Below are positions 7,735 through 13,989 of a DNA stretch of 13,989 nt, piece after piece. How positions within the stretch are numbered: position 1 is the first letter of the stretch; every line of letters begins with the position of its first letter. The translations under genes and the position numbers were made by a program. The notes below the pieces were generated by a model. That model was not told where the DNA came from, ran no database searches, and saw nothing but the letters and a program-made list of their open reading frames with translations. The stretch is from DATKMG01 sp035541995 (GTDB taxonomy: Bacteria > Acidobacteriota > Terriglobia > Versatilivoradales > Versatilivoraceae), in the NCBI GenBank assembly GCA_035541995.1, contig DATKMG010000169.1, forward strand, positions 1 through 13,989, in the 5' to 3' direction.

Positions 7735-7736
7735 GA

Positions 7737-9131
7737 TCAAGAAATGGCGAGCAGAAATTCTGAAACCATGTGGTCTAATTCCTGAACCTGGCCGTCAGAC
7801 AGGCCAGTTCTCCGCGGCTTGGCGATCAATTGATCTGCGACTTCCTCTGCCTTCTGATCGAGACGCAGGTTTCCTTTTTTCTCCCAGATTCCACGACGAT
7901 TACGGAAGAGAAGCGATGGCTGGAAAAGCTCAGACCTGAAGTGCTCCAAGGTGTGAGCAACTTCAAGAAAAGACCCCGCGACACCAACCTCCCGAACGAC
8001 ATCAAGCGCCAGCGTTTCAGGAGCGACTTCGATGCCCCGAAGGAAACGCAAAGCATAAGAGATCATCTCATTGTCGATCACGGCCTGTGCAGGAGAAATG
8101 GTTAATTCGGATTCCAATTGTCCGACCCCCCAGATGCAGGTCACGCCGCCAGCCATGTGCGTGTAAAAGCCAAACATCTTTTCCAGGGCTGCTTGCGAGT
8201 CGGGGCACATCGATTCCGTTGAGACCCAGGACGCCGAGGGCAAATCATAAAACCTCCCCATTACTGCCGAAGCCTGGGCCAGCAAAGCATTTTCGGGTCC
8301 ACCAGTCACGGCAAGGGCGGTCTTCATGTCAAAGACATGGGCCAAGCCCAGGTTATAAATGCAGGGCCTTCCCGGCTCGAGAAGTTGGTTAATTATCAGT
8401 CCTGCCAGGATTTCCGCATTGCCCACTGCTGCGGCGCCGGCCAGGGTGACTGGGGCTGAGACACCCGCCATTGGCTCTCCGTTGACGCTGACGGGGATTC
8501 CTGCTCCGGCAGTACATTTGAAAATTTCCAGGCCCAGGTTTGTCCATCGTAACGGGCCATGAGCAGTAAAGCCGATACTGAACCAGGGGTAATCTCCCAC
8601 GACGGTTCTCATCTTCGGCAGGAGCTCTGCACCTTGGGGGCTAAAGCAGAGAACACGGATGTGTTTCGAACAGTTCTCAGCCATGACCCTCAACCCCATG
8701 ACATCACGGGCAGGAGGAGGGATGTCTTCCATGGACATACCGAAAACGACCTGGACTTTATCCAACTGCTCCAGCAACCTAGCCATCTCCGCCATGTCAG
8801 CAGACCGGAAGGGTCGGTGTTCCCCATGCCGGTAGTAAGAAATCCCGGGCACAGACCAGAAGATCTGTGGTCCGTTGGCAGTTAGGCAGAAAGGCTGACC
8901 CTGCTGGTCTGCCAAAACACACAGGCGAGGACAGAGCTTGATGTATTCCTCAACCATCTGGCGCGGGAAGCGGACAACCGAAGCCCCCGAACCCCCTTTA
9001 GCCCCATTGCGCAGAAGCATCTGGACGAGGAATTCGTGCTCGATTCGAACACCGGGCGACTCGAGGAGGGAAAGCGAACCTTCATGGATTTGTGAGGCAA
9101 ATTCTTCAAGCCTGGCTAGATCCTGGTACAT
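7737..9131 (-). CDS. MttB-superfamily (trimethylamine methyltransferase-like) protein, no pyrrolysine codon
   Basis: 464 residues, near the usual 470-500 for the family. MttB proteins move a methyl group from a methylated amine or betaine to a corrinoid protein. The family core is clear in SVNGEPMAGVSAPVTLAGA (after FKCTAGAGIP), then NAEILAGLIINQLLEPGRP, and later VIDNEMISYALRFLRGIEV. There is no in-frame TAG, so it belongs with the non-pyrrolysine members, such as MtgB-type enzymes for glycine betaine and related quaternary amines. I chose ATG 9129-9131 (MYQDLARLEEF) because AGGAG lies about eight bases upstream. The frame stays open to 9350, but that extension has no ribosome binding site and resembles no MttB N-terminus. 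No corrinoid protein, activator or betaine transporter lies nearby. It is divergent from the 994-residue gene. Confidence 0.9.
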   Translation of the reverse strand: MYQDLARLEEFASQIHEGSLSLLESPGVRIEHEFLVQMLLRNGAKGGSGASVVRFPRQMVEEYIKLCPRLCVLADQQGQPFCLTANGPQIFWSVPGISYYRHGEHRPFRSADMAEMARLLEQLDKVQVVFGMSMEDIPPPARDVMGLRVMAENCSKHIRVLCFSPQGAELLPKMRTVVGDYPWFSIGFTAHGPLRWTNLGLEIFKCTAGAGIPVSVNGEPMAGVSAPVTLAGAAAVGNAEILAGLIINQLLEPGRPCIYNLGLAHVFDMKTALAVTGGPENALLAQASAVMGRFYDLPSASWVSTESMCPDSQAALEKMFGFYTHMAGGVTCIWGVGQLESELTISPAQAVIDNEMISYALRFLRGIEVAPETLALDVVREVGVAGSFLEVAHTLEHFRSELFQPSLLFRNRRGIWEKKGNLRLDQKAEEVADQLIAKPRRTGLSDGQVQELDHMVSEFLLAIS

Positions 9132-9215
9132 GGTTACTCTCCTTCGGGTAGGAGCAGTCTCATTCCACCTGTGCATTCCGAGTCTGTTGAAATGGGCTTG
9201 AATCCCACTCGTGTT

Positions 9216-9245
9216 GCAGTATCTGCTATCGTATGCCGACGGCAT
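9216..9245. promoter_or_regulatory. pair of short palindromes, candidate operators
   Basis: GCAG-TAT-CTGC (9216-9226) and ATGCC-GAC-GGCAT (9233-9245) are both perfect dyads with 3-base centres, with centres 18 bp apart. They lie 85-114 bp upstream of the MttB-like start. The ATGCC/GGCAT dyad is preceded by TATC and followed by GATA, extending the symmetry imperfectly. Placement between divergent genes suits a shared regulator, but no regulator gene is in the window. Confidence 0.3.
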
Positions 9246-9256
9246 GATATAAGTAG

Positions 9257-9457
9257 AGGCGGATAGGGTCAACTGCAGCGGGAAAAGCGCAACGGCGTTA
9301 TGCCGGTGTGACGCACCTCGACGTGGCTGACTTTGACGTCGCTCGGGCAAACTCCGTGCTGGAGCTCATGAAACGTCATAGTTTTGAAAAGACAGAGGAC
9401 CTGGTCAAGCGCGGCTTTCTCCTCGCCCGAGACATGTTAAAGCCGTTAATTCATTGA
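9257..9457 (+). pseudogene. orphan C-terminal gene fragment upstream of the 994-residue gene
   Basis: The frame opens after TAG 9254-9256 and ends at TGA 9455-9457, 12 bases before the next ATG and just before its ribosome binding site. From GTG 9308 it reads like coding DNA: THLDVADFDVARANSVLEL, then TEDLVKRGFLLARDMLKPL, with frequent G-starting codons and no low-complexity sequence. The spacing to the next gene is that of an operon neighbour. I see no ribosome binding site or good start, so the simplest reading is the tail of a gene truncated at its 5' side. I do not recognise the family. A genuine small protein of 49 or so residues is the alternative. Confidence 0.35.
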
Positions 9458-9469
9458 AAAGGAGTTATC

Positions 9470-12454
9470 ATGCGCCAATTCATTGGCCTGCTGGTCTTCT
9501 TGATCTTAGGATGTCCTCTTGATGCCAAGCCGAAGAGGATTCCGGCCATTAATGAAATCGAGCCCTGGCAACAAGTGGGTCAACAACCTTACGAAATGAC
9601 CTGGGTCCAACGCCAGGAAGATCTGAGGACACTGGTTGATTTCGAGGACCTCCAGGGATGGACTTTGGAACTCGGTGAAGGAGCAAAGGGTGAATTGCGC
9701 CGGAGCCGGGAACAACAAATGTGGGGGCAGTATGTGGCAAAGATCACCTACTCTGGATCCAAAGATCAGAGTCGGGTTGTGGCTCGCCCTCCCAGGCCTG
9801 TGCCAGTACCGGGGAGGTTCGACTGTATGGAAATGTGGGGGTATGGAAATCGCTGGAGCTGGGTGGAAGACCCAACTACCCCCCCGGCGGAAGTGTCAGT
9901 GTTGTTGACTGATGCCAAGGGTAAGGAGTTCAGAGTTCAGTTGACGTCTATCCAATGGAAACAGTGGTGGCTCATCCACCGGAAGATACCAGTATCAGTA
10001 TTGAGGGAGATGGCTACCCCGGTCAACTTCTCCGGGATTGAGATTTCGAAGGCCCGCAATCATCAGCCTCGCTACTTCTTCTGTGACTCTTTGGCCTTTT
10101 TTACCGAGGAACTCAAACCGCTCGATTTCCAGCCTCAACCGCAGCGAAATCTCAGGCCATACGGGGGTCAGATTGCTGGTGTGAACACCGGGCTGTCTAC
10201 CTTGACGTTCCCGACCCGGGAGGAAACAATTCTCCCTACCAACTTTGAAAAGGACTTTAAGACTGGGGTCAAAGAAGCTGGCCACAGCCTGTTTGAACTC
10301 ACATACCGGGGTCCTGACGCAGCGGTTACTTACGAGTACCGTCCGACGGAAGGTACTCTCGATGAAATCACTGCACAAGTTAACGAGCACCCCCCCATTC
10401 ATCCCCTGGATAGTGGCGGCCTCCGCTTCACGGACACACCGAAGGAGCAGACAGCAAGAGGTCAGCTCTTGGCAGCCCGAATTACTGATGGGGCCATCGA
10501 GGCAGATTTCGGCTTTGGCTCGAGGACAGCCCATTATCAGTTGCGATTGTGGGGGAAGTCGCTGGTCCTCGACGTGAGATGCCCGGGAGGGGAAGCTGTC
10601 GAACTCGATTTCGGCCACCTGTCGGGGGTGGGCCAAGCAAGATTGATAACAGTTCCTTACTTGACTTACGGAATCAGTAATCCCCGGGTCCTTTTGTGGG
10701 GGGACCCCTCCCAGCCACTATTCGCATCAATCTGGTTTGATTGGTATCGCTCAAATGCGTCGGAGCCTTACTTTGGCGAGCCAATGTTGAAGAGTGACAG
10801 CGCCCGAATCAACGGAGGGATGCGCTACAATCCCAAGACTGACGGCCGACGAAATGATCTTTACGAAAGGATTTTCCTAACGGTTTCGCCGAGATATGAA
10901 GAGACCTTGCCCACAACTGCCAACCCGTCCTCCCTCAGGAAAGAGGAAGGGAAGCAGGTCCTGTGGACCGTGACGGAACCGGAGACTTTTCAAAAGGATC
11001 ACCGGCGTTGTCAGATGATCCGGTCCTTCGGCCTCGACAAACTCATGCAGCACAGCCATGAAGTAACCTGGCGTGATGAAGGCGACAGTAACACGATGAA
11101 GTTACAGGCCTCTCCGCAGAAAGGCGGAGATGCCATGTTGAAGTGGTACATCCAGGTGCAAAACGATCTCGGTTGGTTGCAGGGTGTCTATTCCAACTAC
11201 ACCGATTTCTGTACAGTCAACACCAATTGGAATCCGGATTTTGTGCAGCGAGAGTCAGATGGAGAGTGGCGCCGGGCTTGGCCGCGCAATTACGCCCTCA
11301 AGCCGGTCAAGGCGGTAGAGTTCGATGAGTATTATGCGAAACGCATTAAGGAGAAATTTGGCGTCAAGATGTCTTACACCGATGTGCACTCCGCTGTAGC
11401 CCCGTGGGACTATTGTGATTACGATGCACGAGTCCCAGGCGCCGGAACCCTAGCGGCAACTTTTTACGCTTATGGCCAACTACTCCTCAATGATCAACGA
11501 GTATACGGACCGACACAGTCAGAAGCCACCTATCAATGGTTGTACGCAGGATTAGCTTCTGGGCATTATGGCTGGGTCTACACGAAAGTCAACCTGCTGA
11601 CCCACCCTTTGGATGTCGCCTTCATGCTGATGAAGCTGCACCCGCTGGAATGCGATTACGGGATGGGGTACACGGATTACTACCTCAGCCAGTTGGATCC
11701 CAACTGGGCGAAATCGCCGAAGCGACGTGAGTATGTTGACCTCTTCCTGGCCACGACTATTGGTTACGGTAACATGGGTTGGTTGGTCAGTGAGTTTGAT
11801 CCGGCCACTCCATTTGGTATGGAAGCCATGGTTCGTTCCTATTACATGATGCAACAGCTTCAGCAACAGTATGCTTTTATTCCCCCTAGAGTGATTGAGT
11901 ATGCCGACAGGACCGGCCGATTCTATTCTCCCAGCCAGGCCCACGCCACCGGCGTTATTGCTGATTCTCGCTTACATGTTTTGTACGAAAATGGTGCCGA
12001 AGTGTATGTAAACCGGGCGGACTCACTGCCATGGGTTGTTCCCGACAAAGACGAGAGACCGATTGAACTGCCTGTGTCCGGTTGGATGGCCGTTAATCCG
12101 TCAGCCGGTTTTTACGAAATCTCCGCAAACCTGGAGGGGCGTCGGATAGATTATGTCAGTTCCAGTGACTACGAGTTCCTTGACGGTCGCGGAAAGTGGA
12201 CGGAGCATGGGAATCTTGGAGCTGCAGGTAGTGTCGTCATGCGACGGAAACCGGGCGGAGTCCTGGAATTGATCGACCTGATCGGCAATGACCGAATTGC
12301 TTTTTCGACTCCGGGCTCCGGAGTCCTTGTTTCCTACAACCCGGAAGACCGGGAGCTGGGGCGAGTCGAATTGAATCCCTTTCGCGGCGGTTGGTATGTA
12401 TTTAGACCTGGAACCGGGGCTCGCAGGTATGTCTACACTCCTGGCCAGCCGTGA
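9470..12454 (+). CDS. 994-residue exported protein with probable glycosidase-like barrel, family unclear
   Basis: A hydrophobic leader MRQFIGLLVFLILGC ends in a lipobox-like LILGC (C15), so it is probably a lipoprotein. Residues about 50-215 look like a beta-sandwich binding domain (VDFEDLQGWTLELGEG onward). Residues about 230-500 resemble the beta-rich domain preceding some glycosidase barrels. Residues about 530-790 look like a TIM barrel: WYIQVQNDLGWLQGVYSNY, then MSYTDVHSAVAPWDYCDYD with D638, then GPTQSEATYQWLYAGL with E685. D638 at a strand end and E685 could be nucleophile and acid/base, as in the wider GH101/GH36-type barrels; that is inference from motif shape only. A beta-rich C-terminal part follows. 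AAAAGGAG lies five bases before the ATG. Substrate unknown. Confidence 0.85.
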   Translation: MRQFIGLLVFLILGCPLDAKPKRIPAINEIEPWQQVGQQPYEMTWVQRQEDLRTLVDFEDLQGWTLELGEGAKGELRRSREQQMWGQYVAKITYSGSKDQSRVVARPPRPVPVPGRFDCMEMWGYGNRWSWVEDPTTPPAEVSVLLTDAKGKEFRVQLTSIQWKQWWLIHRKIPVSVLREMATPVNFSGIEISKARNHQPRYFFCDSLAFFTEELKPLDFQPQPQRNLRPYGGQIAGVNTGLSTLTFPTREETILPTNFEKDFKTGVKEAGHSLFELTYRGPDAAVTYEYRPTEGTLDEITAQVNEHPPIHPLDSGGLRFTDTPKEQTARGQLLAARITDGAIEADFGFGSRTAHYQLRLWGKSLVLDVRCPGGEAVELDFGHLSGVGQARLITVPYLTYGISNPRVLLWGDPSQPLFASIWFDWYRSNASEPYFGEPMLKSDSARINGGMRYNPKTDGRRNDLYERIFLTVSPRYEETLPTTANPSSLRKEEGKQVLWTVTEPETFQKDHRRCQMIRSFGLDKLMQHSHEVTWRDEGDSNTMKLQASPQKGGDAMLKWYIQVQNDLGWLQGVYSNYTDFCTVNTNWNPDFVQRESDGEWRRAWPRNYALKPVKAVEFDEYYAKRIKEKFGVKMSYTDVHSAVAPWDYCDYDARVPGAGTLAATFYAYGQLLLNDQRVYGPTQSEATYQWLYAGLASGHYGWVYTKVNLLTHPLDVAFMLMKLHPLECDYGMGYTDYYLSQLDPNWAKSPKRREYVDLFLATTIGYGNMGWLVSEFDPATPFGMEAMVRSYYMMQQLQQQYAFIPPRVIEYADRTGRFYSPSQAHATGVIADSRLHVLYENGAEVYVNRADSLPWVVPDKDERPIELPVSGWMAVNPSAGFYEISANLEGRRIDYVSSSDYEFLDGRGKWTEHGNLGAAGSVVMRRKPGGVLELIDLIGNDRIAFSTPGSGVLVSYNPEDRELGRVELNPFRGGWYVFRPGTGARRYVYTPGQP

Positions 12455-12686
12455 TACTGTAGCGGGAGGTTATTCTTAGAAGACGGTTTTCCAATGTAGC
12501 CCTACGGGTTCGTGTTTTGACAGTAGTAAATTTCTTTTTCAAATTCTTCCTTGGAAAATAGAGCCCCTGTTCAACCATCGGATGTGCTTCTCATAGCGAC
12601 CCGGGCTCTTCCTAAAAGCACTTGTTATTCCCCTTCCCTTCCTATATCGTTGCTGGTGAGCCTTTGATTACGATTTCTCGACAGGT
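12455..12686. other. intergenic region before the rhomboid gene
   Basis: 232 bp. It contains the candidate promoter at 12517-12544 and a long-loop inverted repeat, AGAGCCC (12560-12566) with GGGCTCT (12603-12609), loop 36 bases. There is no clear intrinsic terminator after the 994-residue gene and no convincing small gene. Confidence 0.4.
12517..12544 (+). promoter_or_regulatory. candidate promoter for rhomboid and sugar kinase genes
   Basis: A perfect TTGACA (12517-12522) is followed after 16 bases by TCAAAT (12539-12544), four of six matches to TATAAT. The spacer is rich in A and T. It lies about 140 bp before the rhomboid start, so the leader would be long. Confidence 0.3.
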
Positions 12687-13382
12687 ATGATCCCCCTCAG
12701 AGACATTAACCGGTCGACCCGGTTCCCGGTTTTCGTCGTTGTTCTGATTGTGCTCAATGGGTTGGTATGGTTTTATGAGTTGTCTCTGGGCCATCAGTTG
12801 AGGAAATTCTTTTTTCTGTTCGGAGTCGTGCCCTCCTTCTATTTTGATCCCGACTACTGGCAAACCACCGGGTTGGTCGTCGGTGTCCTCCCCTTATTCA
12901 CATCAATGTTTCTGCACGGCGGCTGGCTGCATTTCCTGGGGAATATGCTCTATCTCTGGGTGTTCGGCGACAATGTGGAGGACCGCCTTGGCCATTTTCG
13001 TTTCTTGGTCTTCTACTTGGTTTGCGGGCTGGCGGCGGCAGTGCTGCATATCGTCACTAATTCCACTTCTCGGATTCCCACGGTTGGAGCCAGTGGCGCG
13101 ATTGCTGGGGTGCTCGGAGCCTACCTGGTCCTGTTTCCCCGTGCCCGCGTCTTGACGCTCGTGCCGATTTTCTTCTTCTTTCAACTGATGGAACTCCCGG
13201 CCATCATCTTCATCGGGATCTGGTTTATCATTCAATTCTTCAGTGGGGCATTCACGCTAACTATAAGTTCAGGTGGCAATATGGGGGGAACAGCCTATTG
13301 GGCTCATATTGGTGGTTTTGCGGCAGGAATCATCCTGGTTCTCAGACATCGACGGAAAGCGAGGCGGATTTATACCATCTGA
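12687..13382 (+). CDS. rhomboid-family intramembrane serine protease
   Basis: 231 residues, close to the basic six-helix rhomboid core. Rhomboids cleave other membrane proteins within or next to their transmembrane segments. The catalytic dyad is present: S136 in GASGAIAG and H207 in AHIGGF. The oxyanion-region motif HGGWLHFLGNMLYLW (H77, H82, N86) lies on helix 2, followed by the loop and helix around VEDRLGHFRFLVFYL. It has several strongly hydrophobic segments and a basic C-terminal tail (RHRRKARR) that should stay in the cytoplasm. An in-frame stop at 12657-12659 and no other start make ATG 12687 the only choice, although no good ribosome binding site precedes it (only CAGG, two bases away). 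The kinase gene follows after 6 bp; any functional link is unknown. Confidence 0.94.
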   Translation: MIPLRDINRSTRFPVFVVVLIVLNGLVWFYELSLGHQLRKFFFLFGVVPSFYFDPDYWQTTGLVVGVLPLFTSMFLHGGWLHFLGNMLYLWVFGDNVEDRLGHFRFLVFYLVCGLAAAVLHIVTNSTSRIPTVGASGAIAGVLGAYLVLFPRARVLTLVPIFFFFQLMELPAIIFIGIWFIIQFFSGAFTLTISSGGNMGGTAYWAHIGGFAAGIILVLRHRRKARRIYTI

Positions 13383-13388
13383 CCCCAC

Positions 13389-13989
13389 ATGCCTGGGCCT
13401 GACCTCTCCCGCAAACCTCTCATCTTGACCTTAGACGTCGGGAGTTCTTCCCTACGGGCAATACTTTTCGATTCCTGGGCAGAACCATTGAGTTCTTGCG
13501 ATGTCCGGGCCCCTTTCTCCTTCGATACAGATCGCGATGGCCGGGCCGACGCGGACCCTGATGCTTTGGTGAGGTTAGTGATTTCTCTCATCAGCAGTGT
13601 TTTGGAGAAAGCCGGCAAGAATTGCGAGCCCATTGCCGCGGTGGCGGTCTCTACCTTTTGGCACAATGTGCTCGGTGTTGATGGCGATGGCCGCGCCGTT
13701 ACCCCGGTCTATTCTTGGGCCGATACCCGGAGTTCTGCTGCCGCTCGTATACTTCGGGAAAAGGTAAACGAGACCGAGATCCATTCCCGAACTGGCTGTG
13801 TTCTTCATCCTAGTTACCTCCCAGCGAAACTATCTTGGATTCAACAGACCAATCCTTTCACTTTTCAGAGGGTCAGACATTGGATGTCCTTCGGGGAGTA
13901 TCTCTATCTCAGGTTTTTTGGGCGAACCGTGTGCAGTCTCTCGATGGCTTCCGGGACTGGATTGTTTGATCAAAACCGCTGCCAATGGG
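13389..13989 (+). CDS. FGGY-family carbohydrate kinase (3' end cut by window edge)
   Basis: 200 codons of the N-terminal half are visible; full members have about 480-520 residues. The phosphate-binding motif LTLDVGSSSLRAILFD (D16) starts the actin-like fold. It is followed by VAVSTFWHNVLGVDGDGRA and YSWADTRS, the pattern of the sugar-binding region, then the helix RTGCVLHPSYLPAKLSWI. TFWHN and SWADTRS resemble gluconokinase-like members, so gluconate is a fair guess, but xylulose, rhamnulose or other sugars are not excluded. The enzyme phosphorylates a sugar or sugar acid with ATP in the cytoplasm. The ATG lies 6 bp after the rhomboid TGA and in the same frame. No good ribosome binding site is visible, so translation may depend on the rhomboid gene. 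Confidence 0.9.
   Translation, partial: MPGPDLSRKPLILTLDVGSSSLRAILFDSWAEPLSSCDVRAPFSFDTDRDGRADADPDALVRLVISLISSVLEKAGKNCEPIAAVAVSTFWHNVLGVDGDGRAVTPVYSWADTRSSAAARILREKVNETEIHSRTGCVLHPSYLPAKLSWIQQTNPFTFQRVRHWMSFGEYLYLRFFGRTVCSLSMASGTGLFDQNRCQW

Larger units (their letters stand above)
7397..7736. other. 340-bp intergenic region between the MttB-like gene and the aldo/keto reductase
   Basis: It holds the candidate promoter and palindrome at 7463-7492, the 10-bp stem-loop at 7554-7581, the small open frame at 7648-7734 and a minor AGGAC/GTCCT hairpin near 7707-7723. I see no RNA gene or mobile element. The spacing and structure suggest the aldo/keto reductase starts a transcription unit separate from the MttB-like gene. 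Confidence 0.5.
9132..9469. other. 338-bp divergent intergenic region
   Basis: It separates the start codons of the MttB-like gene and the 994-residue exported protein, so it should contain promoters for both. It holds two adjacent palindromes (9216-9226 and 9233-9245), a possible gene fragment (9257-9457), and AAGGAG sites at both ends. I found no convincing full -35/-10 pair. Confidence 0.5.

Noticed and set aside
7737..9131. Pyrrolysine-encoding TAG in the MttB-like gene
   Set aside because: The frame reads through the whole gene without TAG and ends at TGA, so no amber readthrough is needed.
9132..9350. N-terminal extension of the MttB-like protein
   Set aside because: The frame is open, but the ribosome binding site and the family-like N-terminus both point to ATG at 9131. 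The extension is basic, irregular and overlaps the orphan fragment.
9995..10636. Minus-strand open frame (213 codons) within the 994-residue gene
   Set aside because: Shadow of the plus-strand gene; no family features and no ribosome binding site.
12560..12609. AGAGCCC/GGGCTCT inverted repeat as terminator of the 994-residue gene
   Set aside because: The 36-base loop and lack of a T-run make it a poor terminator; noted only as part of the intergenic description.
1..13989. CRISPR array, tRNA, rRNA, transposon or phage genes
   Set aside because: I saw no regularly spaced repeats, no cloverleaf-like sequence and no transposase or integrase motifs.

Overview
The window (about 14 kb, moderately GC-rich) is a bacterial carbohydrate-processing region. 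Several genes encode exported proteins: two carry twin-arginine (Tat) leaders, two carry lipoprotein-type leaders and one has a plain hydrophobic leader. Strong AGGAG-type ribosome binding sites precede most genes. Tat-exported Gfo/Idh/MocA and aldo/keto oxidoreductases, a GH78 rhamnosidase and unclassified giant glycosidase-like lipoproteins together suggest an uncultured Acidobacteriota, Planctomycetota or similar soil or sediment bacterium. The phylum is inference; no marker gene is present.

Left block, minus strand, read right to left: an MttB-superfamily methyltransferase (7737-9131), a 340-bp gap with palindromes, a Tat-exported aldo/keto reductase (6428-7396), a discoidin plus clan GH-A-like lipoprotein (3973-6129), a GH78 alpha-L-rhamnosidase starting at a GTG (1024-3831), and a Tat-exported Gfo/Idh/MocA oxidoreductase cut by the left edge (1-921). 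The last four may form one loose transcription unit; gaps are 102, 141 and 298 bp.

Right block, plus strand: a 994-residue exported protein with a probable TIM-barrel glycosidase core (9470-12454), a rhomboid protease (12687-13382), and 6 bp later an FGGY-family sugar kinase cut by the right edge (13389-13989). The two blocks diverge from a 338-bp intergenic region (9132-9469) holding two short palindromes and an orphan coding-like fragment.

Likely collective role (inference): removal of rhamnose and other sugars from a plant or microbial glycan outside the cytoplasm, oxidation or reduction of released sugars by exported dehydrogenases, and phosphorylation of an imported sugar by the FGGY kinase. 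There is no SusC/SusD pair, transporter or regulator in view. The MttB-like protein has no corrinoid-protein partner here, and its link to the sugar genes is unexplained. Two orphan gene tails on the plus strand (ending at 1034 and 9457) suggest past rearrangement. I found no CRISPR array, tRNA, rRNA, transposase or integrase.
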